Positions 29,944-39,429 are shown, numbered from the stretch's first letter. The stretch: 64,000 bases of DNA from Campylobacter sp. 2014D-0216 (GCF_014931215.1 NZ_CP063089.1:992001-1056000), one strand, 5' to 3'. Notes: a model not told the origin generated them from the letters alone. Numbers and translations: made by a program.

Positions 29944-31100
29944 AGCTTCCTTAATTCATCAGCCAAAATAAAAGCAAGTTTTTCTTTTTTTTCTTTTGCA
30001 CTTTGAAAAGTATGTTTATGAGTGATAAAACAAATGCTATTTTCATCACTTCCAAAGCCCATATGCTCATCTAAAACATTCAAACACACCATATCTAGCT
30101 TTTTATCTATTAAAGATTTTTTAGCATTTTCTAAAGCATTTTGCGGATCAAATTCCATTTTAAAGCCTATTTTTTTGCCTTTAAAATCCAAATTTTTCAA
30201 TATATCTTCATTGAGTTTTAAACTTAGATCAAGTCCATTTGGATGTTCATTTTTCTTAATCTTCCCCTTATAAGCTTCAAGAGTAAAATCACTCACAGCA
30301 GCCGCCATAATCAACACATCAAAGTCTTTGTATTTTTCTAACTTCTCTTTTAATTCTAAAGAAGATTCAAATTTTTCCAATGCATAAGGTGTTTTAAAAT
30401 CCACCGAACTCACCAACACCACTCTTGCACCTAAAAAATACAAAGCATCGGCAATAGCCTTTGCCATTTTACCACTTGAAAAATTACTAATACATCTTAC
30501 ATCATCGATCTTTTCTTTAGTACCGCCACCACTGATAACAAAGCTTTTATTTTTGAAAAAATCCTCCTGCATTAGACTTCTTTTTAAAGCACTTATAATG
30601 CTATCTAGCTCAGCCAAAGCACCCAAGCCCTCATCTTTGCAAGCTAAAGTCTTTACTACAGGATCTATAATGATACAACCTTGATCTTTTAAATTTTTTA
30701 AAGATGTTTGAGTGCTAAAGTGCAAATACATTTTTGTATTTGCAGCAGGAGCAATCAAAAACGGTTTGCTTTTATCCACCGCCATTAAAGTTTGGATAAA
30801 CAAATTATCTGCTATCCCGTAGTTTAATTTATTAATAGAATTAACACTAGCAGGCGCAAAAAGCACCCCATCACAGTCTTTACTAAAAGCGATGTGATTA
30901 TTTGTATTTTGCCAACTCTCATTTTCTTGACACAAAAGCTCATCTGCTAAAGCTTCAAAACTAAGCTTGGTTGCAAAATTCATCACACCCAAACTAAGCA
31001 AAACCTTAACTCTAAAGCCCTCTTTTTTTAATAAAGAAATAAGCTCATAAGCTTTATAAAAGGCGATACTTCCGCTTACTGCTAGCAAGATGGTTTTCAT
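29937..31100 (-). CDS. coaBC: Bifunctional phosphopantothenoylcysteine synthetase/decarboxylase
   Basis: Two steps of coenzyme A synthesis in a 387-residue protein. The N-terminal flavoprotein (CoaC) has GSIAFYKAYELISLLKK, the catalytic His in NNHIAFSKDCD, APASVNSINKLNYGIADN and PAANTKMY. The C-terminal CoaB half has SGGGTKEKIDDVRCISNFSS, KMAKAIADAL and MAAAVSDF. Length is normal. It starts inside the glmU stop (ATGA) and overlaps the unknown gene downstream by 7 bases. Confidence 0.95.
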   Translation of the reverse strand: MKTILLAVSGSIAFYKAYELISLLKKEGFRVKVLLSLGVMNFATKLSFEALADELLCQENESWQNTNNHIAFSKDCDGVLFAPASVNSINKLNYGIADNLFIQTLMAVDKSKPFLIAPAANTKMYLHFSTQTSLKNLKDQGCIIIDPVVKTLACKDEGLGALAELDSIISALKRSLMQEDFFKNKSFVISGGGTKEKIDDVRCISNFSSGKMAKAIADALYFLGARVVLVSSVDFKTPYALEKFESSLELKEKLEKYKDFDVLIMAAAVSDFTLEAYKGKIKKNEHPNGLDLSLKLNEDILKNLDFKGKKIGFKMEFDPQNALENAKKSLIDKKLDMVCLNVLDEHMGFGSDENSICFITHKHTFQSAKEKKEKLAFILADELRKLW

Positions 31101-32389
31101 TTTTTTCCTAATTTTTTATAGAAAAACTCTTCTATGGTTTGCGCTTTAGCTCTATTGATATACAAAGACCCTTTGGCTACATTTTTATACACCGTGCTTC
31201 CTGCTGCAATGATCACTTCATTTTCTATTTCAACCGGAGCAATAAACTGCGTGTCAGAACCTACAAAAACATTTTTACCTATCTTAGTTTTATGCTTTTT
31301 AACCCCATCATAATTACAAGTAATCGTGCCACAACCTATATTAGTTCCCTCATCAATCTCACAATCACCTAGATAACTCAAATGCCCCGCCTTAACTCCA
31401 TTAAGTAAAGCATTTTTACACTCAACAAAATTTCCTATATGAGTGTTTTTAATCTGACATTTTGGACGCAAATGCGCCAAAGGCCCTACATCGCTATTTT
31501 CCACCACACTATCTTCAATCACACTAGAACTTTTGATGATAGAGTTAATAATTTTTGATTTTCCTTCTATGCGCACATTCTCATACACCTCGCACTCACC
31601 TACAAACTCTACATCATCTGAAATAAAAGTCGTCGCAGGCATATGAAAAATCACCCCTTGCCTCATCCATTCTTTTTTAATCGCTTCTTGCATAAGATCT
31701 TGTGCCAAAGAAAGCTCAACCTTATCATTTACCCCCATGAAATCTTGCTCATTCACAAACACCGCATCGATTTCATAGCCTTTTTCTCTTGCTAAATACA
31801 CCGCATCAGTGAGATAATACTCTTTGGCTTTGTTTTCATTTTTTATCAAAGGCAACACTTCTTTTAAAATCGAAGCTTTGATGGCATAAACTCCGCTATT
31901 GCAAACGCTTATAGCAAGTTCTTCCTTGCTTGCGTCTTTTGTTTCTACGATTTTTTGAATTTTATTTTCTTTTAGCACTATTCTTCCATAGCTTTTTGGA
32001 TCCTTAGCATCAAAAACAGCTACATTAAAATCACTCTCATTTAAGGCTATTTTCTCTAGATCCTCTGCCTTTACCAAAGGCATATCTCCACATAAAATCA
32101 AAACTTTTTCATGCTTACTCTCATAGCCCCTTAAAGCTCCTGCAGTACCTGGAAAATTTTGCAAGTCTTGCTCTAGGAAACGCGTGCTAGGAAAATGCTC
32201 CAAAACCACCTGCTCCACTTTCTCTTTCTGATGTGAAAGCACCACGCATACATCATCGCTGATTTTATATGCTTGTTTTAAAATATGCAAAATCATCGCT
32301 TTTGATCCGATTTTTTGAAGCACTTTTGGGTTTTGTGATTTCATACGCGTGCCAAGTCCAGCAGCCAAAATAAGCACAGAAATTTTCAT
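31097..32389 (-). CDS. glmU: Bifunctional UDP-GlcNAc pyrophosphorylase / GlcN-1-P acetyltransferase
   Basis: A 430-residue enzyme making UDP-N-acetylglucosamine for peptidoglycan, LOS and protein glycans. The N-terminal nucleotidyltransferase starts VLILAAGLGTRMKSQNPKVL and has LILCGDMPLV. The C-terminal half is a left-handed beta helix of hexapeptide repeats (VENSDVGPLAHLRPKCQIKN, GAGxxG-like NIGCGTITCNYDG). First gene of the seven-gene minus run that ends with truA. AAAAAGG precedes the ATG. Confidence 0.96.
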   Translation of the reverse strand: MKISVLILAAGLGTRMKSQNPKVLQKIGSKAMILHILKQAYKISDDVCVVLSHQKEKVEQVVLEHFPSTRFLEQDLQNFPGTAGALRGYESKHEKVLILCGDMPLVKAEDLEKIALNESDFNVAVFDAKDPKSYGRIVLKENKIQKIVETKDASKEELAISVCNSGVYAIKASILKEVLPLIKNENKAKEYYLTDAVYLAREKGYEIDAVFVNEQDFMGVNDKVELSLAQDLMQEAIKKEWMRQGVIFHMPATTFISDDVEFVGECEVYENVRIEGKSKIINSIIKSSSVIEDSVVENSDVGPLAHLRPKCQIKNTHIGNFVECKNALLNGVKAGHLSYLGDCEIDEGTNIGCGTITCNYDGVKKHKTKIGKNVFVGSDTQFIAPVEIENEVIIAAGSTVYKNVAKGSLYINRAKAQTIEEFFYKKLGKK

Positions 32390-32534
32390 ACATAACCTTT
32401 TTAAAAATTTATTGCTTATTTTATCAAGCTAAAGTAAAAAATTATCTACATTTATTTTATAAATTAATCTTGCATTCTTTTAAGAGTAAAATTGCTAAAA
32501 TACTTTCTTTATTTTTATATTATGAGGAAAAAAA

Positions 32535-33269
32535 TTGAGGGTTTTATTTATTTTGTTTTTATCAAGCTTAGCTCTTTTAGGTGCTGAAGCAACCATACCA
32601 ACTGTAAATTTAAGTCTTAGTGCACCAAGTAGCCCTCAACAACTTGTAACCACTTTAAACATTGTCATAGTTTTAACCATACTCGCACTTGCACCGACAA
32701 TCATTTTTGTAATGACTTCATTTTTAAGACTTGTAGTGGTGTTTTCTTTCTTAAGAACGGCCCTTGGTACTCAAACCATGCCACCTAACACCATTTTAGT
32801 AACCCTAGCTTTAATCTTAACTTTTTTCATCATGGAACCTGTGGCTACAAAATCATACAACGAAGGTATAAAACCTTACATCGCAGAACAAATCGGCTAT
32901 GAAGAAGCTTTTGCAAAAAGTGTAAAGCCTTTTAAAGATTTTATGCTTAAAAACACAAGAGAAAAAGATTTGGCTCTTTTTTATCGGATTAGAAATTTAG
33001 AAAACCCAAAAACCATCGATGATGTACCTTTGACAGTTTTAGTTCCTGCTTTTATGATCAGCGAGTTAAAGACGGCTTTTGAAATAGGCTTTTTACTTTT
33101 CTTGCCTTTTTTGGTAATTGACATGGTAGTAAGCTCGGTACTAATGGCCATGGGTATGATGATGTTACCTCCTGTGATGATTTCCATGCCTTTTAAGCTA
33201 CTCATATTTGTACTTGTAGATGGGTGGAATTTGCTCATACAAAATTTAGTCAAAAGCTTTTTAACCTAG
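32535..33269 (+). CDS. fliP: Flagellar export apparatus protein FliP
   Basis: A 244-residue core membrane protein of the flagellar type III export gate. It has a cleavable signal (VLFILFLSSLALLGAEA), then LNIVIVLTILALAPTIIFVM, TSFLRLVVVFSFLRTALGTQ and VDMVVSSVLMAMGMMMLPPV, matching the FliP signatures. The start read here is TTG at 32535 with GAGG eight bases upstream. An ATG at 32522 is in another frame because of a run of seven A; with six A it would be in frame and give a more basic leader (MRKKLRVL). Divergent from glmU; the next gene is unrelated in function. Confidence 0.93.
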   Translation: MRVLFILFLSSLALLGAEATIPTVNLSLSAPSSPQQLVTTLNIVIVLTILALAPTIIFVMTSFLRLVVVFSFLRTALGTQTMPPNTILVTLALILTFFIMEPVATKSYNEGIKPYIAEQIGYEEAFAKSVKPFKDFMLKNTREKDLALFYRIRNLENPKTIDDVPLTVLVPAFMISELKTAFEIGFLLFLPFLVIDMVVSSVLMAMGMMMLPPVMISMPFKLLIFVLVDGWNLLIQNLVKSFLT

Positions 33270-33320
33270 CTTAGAATAAATTTAAGCATTTTTATTTGCA
33301 CTTTTAAATGAAAGGCTTTT

Positions 33321-35069
33321 ATGGAATTTGCTATCTTTGGAAAACATCTCTTCACCGATCTTGCTTTTAAACTCAAAGCACACAATCAAAAAGAAAGTAA
33401 AAAAGCCTTTAAAATCATAGAAAAAAATCAAAACAAATACTACTTTGTAGGCTATATCCAATATGAATTTCACAAATACCTAGAAGACAAAAACTATCAA
33501 AGCAAAGAACCTTTTTTGTATTTTTTTGCTTACAAAACACGTAAAAAATTCTCAAACAAAACACAAGCTTTAGATTTTTATCCGCAATTTACCCGCGAAC
33601 TTGACCAAGAGCAGTATTTTCAAAATTTTGAAAAAGTCAAACAAGCCATCGCAAAAGGACAAAGCTACCAAGTCAATCTCACTCAAGAATTACATTTACA
33701 ATCCAATCTTAACATGTATGAGAGTTTTTTAAGTCTTTATTCTAAACAAGACACTCCTTATAAAGCCTATATGAAAAATGAATTCTTAGAACTTGCTTCT
33801 TTTTCACCTGAGCTTTTTTTTAAAATCAAAAACAACAAAATCACCACAAAACCTATGAAAGGCACCATTAAACGCTCAGGCGACCCTGAAGAGGATGAAA
33901 ATTTCAAAGCTTTTTTAAAACAAGATGAAAAAACCATCAGTGAAAATGTCATGATCGTGGACTTACTACGCAATGACATATCTAAACTAATCAAGAAAAA
34001 TTCCCTAAAATGTAAACTTTTTGAAGTCAAAACCTACCCCACTTTACACCAACTCATCTCAAAAATCAGCGGCACACTCAAGCCAAAAAGCACTTATTTT
34101 AAAATTTTTAAAGCCTTGTTTCCTTGTGGTTCTATCACCGGTGCGCCCAAACTAGAAACAATCAAACTCATACAAAGCCTAGAGCAAAGAGAACGTGGTA
34201 TATACTGTGGAGCTATAGGCTTCATCCATAAAAATAAAGCCAAATTTAGCGTAGCCATACGCACCTTAGAACAAAAAAATCACGAAAACCATCTAAAATA
34301 CGGCGTAGGCAGTGGGCTTGTATGGGACTCACAAAAGCAAGATGAGCTAGAAGAACTCAAACTCAAAAGCAAAATTCTAAAGCCTGATTTTTATTTATTT
34401 GAAACGATGTATTATAAAGATCATTTTGTCTTATTTTTTAAAGAACACTTGACAAGACTACTAAATTCGGCTAAATTTTTTGACTTTAACACACAAAAAA
34501 TCATGCATGATTTTAAAAACATACTTACCCAAAAAGATAAAAAAACGCACTTTAAATCTCTACAAAGCTTCAACGAAGCAGTTTTCAATAAAGCATTTTT
34601 TCTCACCAAAAGTCACTTTAACCCAAAAGGCCAAAAAGCTCTCAAACTAAAGCTTTTTAAAAACGGCTCTTATGAGTTAGAATTTAGTGACTTGCATAAC
34701 AACCCTAGCACCAAAATACTCCTAAGCAAAGACAAGCTAAAGCCAACTCTTCTTACTCATCACAAAACATCTTTGCGTAGCTTATACCAAGCCCATGCAC
34801 CTTTATGGCAAAAGCACCACTGTTATGATGTTGTTTTTTTCAATGACCAAAACTTACTTTGCGAAGGATCAAGAACCAATATCATCGTTAAAATCCACAA
34901 TGAGTATTTTACTCCTTATGCAAAACACTGCCTAAATGGCATATACCGACAAGCACTTTTAAAACACAAACTCATCAAAGAAAAAAACATCACTCAAGAT
35001 GAACTTTTAAATGCTGAAGAAATTTACGCCATCAACTCTTTAAGAGGTTTAAAAAGGGTGTTTATATGA
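33321..35069 (+). CDS. pabB: Fused aminodeoxychorismate synthase component I / 4-amino-4-deoxychorismate lyase (PabB-PabC)
   Basis: A 582-residue folate enzyme. Residues ~70-355 form the chorismate-binding domain (KAIAKGQSYQVNLTQ, KPMKGTIKRSG, CGSITGAPKLETIKLIQ, RGIYCGAIGFI, FSVAIRTLEQ). From ~365 a class IV aminotransferase-fold domain follows with the PLP lysine likely in THHKTSLRSLYQA and CEGSRTNIIVKI. The fusion can make p-aminobenzoate when supplied with ammonia by PabA, encoded directly after it with an ATGA overlap. AAAGG lies just before the ATG. Anthranilate synthase is unlikely because of the lyase half. Confidence 0.9.
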   Translation: MEFAIFGKHLFTDLAFKLKAHNQKESKKAFKIIEKNQNKYYFVGYIQYEFHKYLEDKNYQSKEPFLYFFAYKTRKKFSNKTQALDFYPQFTRELDQEQYFQNFEKVKQAIAKGQSYQVNLTQELHLQSNLNMYESFLSLYSKQDTPYKAYMKNEFLELASFSPELFFKIKNNKITTKPMKGTIKRSGDPEEDENFKAFLKQDEKTISENVMIVDLLRNDISKLIKKNSLKCKLFEVKTYPTLHQLISKISGTLKPKSTYFKIFKALFPCGSITGAPKLETIKLIQSLEQRERGIYCGAIGFIHKNKAKFSVAIRTLEQKNHENHLKYGVGSGLVWDSQKQDELEELKLKSKILKPDFYLFETMYYKDHFVLFFKEHLTRLLNSAKFFDFNTQKIMHDFKNILTQKDKKTHFKSLQSFNEAVFNKAFFLTKSHFNPKGQKALKLKLFKNGSYELEFSDLHNNPSTKILLSKDKLKPTLLTHHKTSLRSLYQAHAPLWQKHHCYDVVFFNDQNLLCEGSRTNIIVKIHNEYFTPYAKHCLNGIYRQALLKHKLIKEKNITQDELLNAEEIYAINSLRGLKRVFI

Positions 35070-35629
35070 AAGTTTTAATCATAGACAATTACGACTCATT
35101 TACCTATACCATTGCTTTTTATCTCAAAGAACTAAACATTCCTTATCAGATCATACAAAATGATCAATTCAAAAATCCCAAAAAACTTGAAAAATACAAC
35201 TTCACTCATCTTTTAATCTCCCCAGGTCCCAACTCTCCAAAAGAGTCTAAGCTAAGCTTAAAAGCCATTAAACACTTTAAAAAAACTAAAAAAATTCTTG
35301 GTATCTGTCTAGGACATCAGTGTATAGCCCATGCTTTTGGTGGCAAAATTTCAAAACTCCCCAACCCAACCCACGGTAAAGTAAAAACTATAAAATTTAA
35401 ACCAAATCCACTTTTTAAAAATCTTGAACAAAATTTTAAAATTTGTTTATATCACTCTCTTTATGTTAGCCATATAGGCAAAAAATGCGAAATTTTAGCC
35501 CACAACGAAGACAATATCATCATGGCTTTAAAACATAAAAAATACGACATCTATGGAGTACAATTCCACCCCGAAGCCATACTAAGCCAAAATGGAAAAA
35601 AGCTGCTTAAAAATTTCTTTGTTATATAA
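35066..35629 (+). CDS. pabA: Aminodeoxychorismate synthase glutamine amidotransferase (PabA)
   Basis: Class I glutamine amidotransferase of 187 residues that feeds ammonia to PabB. IIDNYDSFTYTIAFYL is the standard start. The nucleophile Cys is in LGICLGHQCIAHAFGG, and His and Glu in GVQFHPEAI complete the triad. TrpG has the same fold; the tight coupling to the PabB-PabC fusion decides for PabA. The autotransporter follows about 100 bases later with its own promoter. Confidence 0.92.
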   Translation: MKVLIIDNYDSFTYTIAFYLKELNIPYQIIQNDQFKNPKKLEKYNFTHLLISPGPNSPKESKLSLKAIKHFKKTKKILGICLGHQCIAHAFGGKISKLPNPTHGKVKTIKFKPNPLFKNLEQNFKICLYHSLYVSHIGKKCEILAHNEDNIIMALKHKKYDIYGVQFHPEAILSQNGKKLLKNFFVI

Positions 35630-35687
35630 AGATTAGTTTTTATTTATGAAATTTTTATTATTAAACTTATTTTAAACATTAGCAAAT

Positions 35688-35693
35688 TATAAT
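35688..35693 (+). promoter_or_regulatory. Putative autotransporter promoter -10 box
   Basis: TATAAT 40 bases before the autotransporter ATG, with AAATT just upstream and AGGAG at 35723-35727 as ribosome binding site. The signals for expression are therefore complete and the gene is silenced only by the reading frame. Confidence 0.6.
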
Positions 35694-35732
35694 TACGCCT
35701 TTTGTTACATTTCATTTATATTAGGAGTAAAC

Positions 35733-38700
35733 ATGACTTGTTTCACGGGGGGGGGGAATCGATAATTCCCAAATCAAACATTCTTTAAATTCATCAAACC
35801 AACTCTCATTTTTTACGAAAAAAACCTTTCTTTCTTTAGCAACTATTTCATTTTTAGCTAGCTATGCTAATGCAAACATCATAAGTGATCATAACCATTC
35901 AAGTGGTACTATCCAAATAACTAGTAAAAACCAAAGAGATATCAGTGGTGGAGGTTGCAGTAATACAAACTGTACGATAAGTGATACTAAAAATCAACAA
36001 ATCACTATTAGCGGACCCAATGGTGGTACTTTAACCATAACTCAAGATGGTAAGATTGATGCTAATGGACAAGGTGTTTTGGTAAATAGTAGTGCTAATA
36101 ATGTAACCATTGATAATCAAGGAGTGATTAAAGGTAGTGTTAGTGGTATCAAAGTAGAAGGAAGCACGGCAAATAAAGTAACCAATAGTGGCACTATACA
36201 AGGTGGAAGCCACTATGGGGTATTTGCTAGCGGTGGAGCCACTATTCATAGTATTGAAAATAGCGGTTTAATAAATGGACAATCAGGTATATTTATACAT
36301 GCTTCAAAAACTGGAACAATTAACAACAGCGGAGCTATTAATGGAACAAAAGATTACGGTGTTATGGCTTATAATTCCAACATTGATTCTTTAAATAACC
36401 AAGGAGAAATATACGGAAGATACGGTATTTTAGCTCAAGAAAATGCTTCTATTAAAACAATTAAAAATCAAGGCAGTATTATAGGAAACCATGGTATTTA
36501 TTTTCATTATAGCAATATTCAAACCATTGACAATCAAGGACTTATATTTGGAAATACAGGAGGGGTTTATATAGAAGGTGTAAATAACTCTATAAACCAT
36601 ATCAAAGCAGAAGGTGAAAACGCTATCATTGCAGGAGGCACTACAGGGATTAAAATCTTCAACAAAAGCACCATCGGCTCAAATGATAAATCCCCTAACA
36701 CCAACGCTATTGATCTAGACAATGGCGCAGTAATTGCCTCAGCTACAGTTAAAGATGATAAATTAACATACAACCCAAATGGCACAGCCTTGCAAAATGA
36801 TGGCACTATTAAGGGCAATATCAATCTTAACAATGAATCTAAAATCATTGGTTCTGTTTTAAATAAAAACACTATCACAGGCAATATCACTCTTAATGGT
36901 AAGTCTTATATCACTTCCATTAACAATGAAAAAACCATCCAAGGTTCTATAGACTTAAAAGGTAATTCTCAAATAGGCACTATCTTTAACGAAGGCACCA
37001 TTGAAAAAGGTATCCATCTAGATCAAAGCTTTATATCTTCTATAGAAAATAAAGGCACTATTAATGGTGATGGTATCACACTAGCAAATAAAAGTCAAGT
37101 AGGTTCTATCATTAACCATGAGGGTGCTAAAGCTGATTTAGACTTAAAAGGAGGCTCTTTTGTAGGTTCTATCACTAACAATGGTGATATGACAATCACT
37201 AGAGATGATACAAGTAAGATAGGTATATTTAATAATCATGGTAATATAAACAATGAATTTGAAAACAAAGATAATTTAGATGTCTTGATGAATGATGAGG
37301 GTGCTATCTTAGAAAAAGGTTTAGATAATAGTGGAAAAATCAATTCAGGTATTGATAATAAAGGTACTATCCAACAAACTCTAGCCAATAGCGGCTCTAT
37401 TACCATTATAGACAACAAAGGCAATATAGAAAGCATTAGCAATCTAGCAAATACAAAAACTAAAGACAATAAAGACAAAGCCCATATTGGAACTATCATC
37501 AACTCAGGAACCATTAGCCATGTTAAAATGCCTTTAGCAACACTAGATGATACAGCTAATATGGATCATGCTTATGCTATTTATAATAATGGCACAATAG
37601 ACTTTTTATATAATCAAGCTAATGCTGTCATTAATGGAGGCATTAACAATGAAGGCTCTATGAATATCATCAATCATGGTAGCATACACAATGGTATTAC
37701 AAATACAGGTACTATTACACTTAGTTCTAATTTTACTCCAAGCTTTAACAAAGCAAGTGAACATAATAATGGCTTTATTGGTAAAAATAACAATGGCCAC
37801 CAATTAGAAAACAATAATAAGGGTAAAATTAGCATAGATGGTTGGTATTTTAATGCTTTAGAATATACTAAAGATAACAACCAAAGATTAGAAAATTCTA
37901 TCATCATAGGTGGAGATAATCTAGGTGGTATTTATGCAGATAATATTTATGTTAATACTAAAGATTTAGTATTAAATCAAATCTATGATAGTAATACTTT
38001 CTTTGCAGATAAAAATGGAAATAGCCAAGGAAATGAAACTAACAATGGTGCAGGTGTAGATGCAAGCAATATCCATAGCATTAGTGGAATTTATAACTTT
38101 GTGAATGTAGGTAAGGGTCAATATGCAGCCGTAGTAGATACTAAAGAACTTAGTGGTAAAACCTTAGCAAAGTCTATGGTATATGCTTCAAGATTAAGAG
38201 CGATTAATATCTCTAATATGTTAAGAGACATCACCTCTCAAAACTTCCAAACAGAATTCTCTCAAGCATTAAATATGCAATTATCTAAACAAGGTGAAGC
38301 TTATGGTAATGATGCAGACTTATTAGCAGAATTAGAAGACATCTTCATTCCTAATAAAAACCCACATGCAAAAAACCATACTTTCTTATTGCCTTATTAT
38401 AATCACTCTAATATCAAGATAGGAAAAACAACAGGTCATTTAAAGGTTAATACTAGTGGTTTAATAGGAGGTTCTCAAAGAGAACTACCTAAAGACTATG
38501 GTGTGATAGGTTTTTATCTAGGATATGAAGATAGTAAAAAAGAACAAGCTAGACAAAGACTAAGATTTGATGATAAAACATACTATGGTGGTTTAACTTA
38601 TTATGGAGTATTAGCAAGAGATGGGATTAATCAATACTATCTTAGTGCTAGAACAATCTTAGATTATACTCAAAGTGATATAGAAAAAAGCTATCAAAGC

Positions 38701-39198
38701 TTACCTGTTAGTGTAGAAAGTGATACTAAGGTATATGGTTATGGAGCAGAAATTAAACTAGGTGCAAATTATTATAATACTTTAGATATTGCAAGAATTT
38801 CTCCTGAGCTTGGTCTTAGTTATTATGGTATGAGTAATAAAAACTTTTCTCTTTATCACTTAGGTGGAACAAAAGAACACTACCTAGCAGAACAGTTTAA
38901 TTTTATTGATGCAAGTGCTGCTTTAAAATGGTATAAACCATGGAGTGATAAATTAAGAACCAATCTTACTATGGGAGCTATTGTAAACTTATACAATGAT
39001 GCAAAAGGAAATTTAAAACTAGGCACTAATCATCTTAGTGCAAAAGTAGAAACTTCAAAGTATTATGGGTTTGGACAATTAGGTCTTTCTTATGCTATAG
39101 CACATAATGCTGACTTATCACTCAATTATGCAGGTGCATTTACCTTTGATGATACTAGTTCACATACGATGTTTTTAAAACTAGGTTTATGGTGGTAA
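35733..39198 (+). CDS. Phase-variable autotransporter (type Va), OFF in this sequence
   Basis: The ATG at 35733 has AGGAG six bases upstream. Translation reaches ten G at 35747-35756, then AATCGATAA, so it stops after ten codons. From 35758 the next frame stays open to 39198. With nine or twelve G the protein would have about 1154 residues: a long signal (FFTKKTFLSLATISFLASYA, probable cut after ANA at 47), a Cys pair (75 and 80), a beta-helical passenger to about residue 880 made of repeated short units such as IDNQGVIKG, INNSGAING and ITNTGTITL, and a ~270-residue C-terminal barrel ending in LKLGLWW. It should be a surface-displayed or secreted adhesin-like protein needing BamD. Function of the passenger is unknown. 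Confidence 0.88.
35747..35756 (+). repeat. Poly-G contingency tract (G10)
   Basis: Ten consecutive G five codons after the autotransporter start, in otherwise AT-rich DNA. Such tracts in Campylobacter change length by slipped-strand mispairing. Ten puts the gene out of frame; nine or twelve would put it in frame. No other homopolymer G or C run of this length is visible in the window. Confidence 0.95.
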
Positions 39199-39202
39199 GT
39201 TT

Positions 39203-39233
39203 TTTCACACTAACTATGATAGTTAGTGTGAAA
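39203..39233. terminator. Perfect 14-bp hairpin after the autotransporter
   Basis: TTTCACACTAACTA (39203-39216) and TAGTTAGTGTGAAA (39220-39233) form a perfect stem with a TGA loop, five bases after the autotransporter stop. Neither side ends in a clear T run in its own direction, so it is an atypical terminator or an RNA-stabilising end. The convergent gene at 39430 could also use it. Confidence 0.55.
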
Positions 39234-39246
39234 CTAAACTCAATTG

Positions 39247-39415
39247 CCCAGAGTTTGCTTGAAATAATTATAGACAACAAACAAACAACAACAAACAAAA
39301 GCACGTTAATCAAGAATACAAGTGTGTAATGGTATATAAATACCAAACTCCTTATTAGGCAAACTCTCTAATAACATTAAGCTAAAAAGCTTAATGCTTA
39401 TTAGCAAACTCTGGG
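39247..39415. repeat. Cluster of short direct and inverted repeats
   Basis: This gene-free region between convergent genes holds a 12-bp inverted pair, CCCAGAGTTTGC (39247-39258) and GCAAACTCTGGG (39404-39415). It has a near-exact direct repeat, CTTATTAGGCAAACTCT (39351-39367) and CTTATTAGCAAACTCT (39397-39412). It also contains a 9-bp hairpin CATTAAGCT/AGCTTAATG around 39375-39396, and a CAAACAAACAACAACAAAC low-complexity run near 39277. No open frame or RNA gene is recognisable. Confidence 0.6.
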
Positions 39416-39429
39416 GAGTTGGGTGGGGT

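Noticed and set aside
30022..30273. Plus-strand frame inside coaBC
   Set aside because: Opposite strand of a well-supported enzyme, without ribosome binding site.
35747..35756. The G10 run as a simple sequencing error that should be corrected
   Set aside because: It has the position, length and context of a real contingency tract; a miscount of one G is possible but the variable nature is the more likely explanation.
36031..36249. Frame on the minus strand at the autotransporter 5' end
   Set aside because: No start signals; opposite strand of the passenger.
36567..37907. Several open frames on the minus strand opposite the autotransporter (for example 36567-36890 and 37236-37514)
   Set aside because: They mirror the repetitive passenger, have no ribosome binding sites and read as low-complexity hydrophobic peptides; shadow frames.
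39203..39233. A standard Rho-independent terminator
   Set aside because: The stem is strong, but there is no T run after it in either direction, so I call it only an atypical hairpin.
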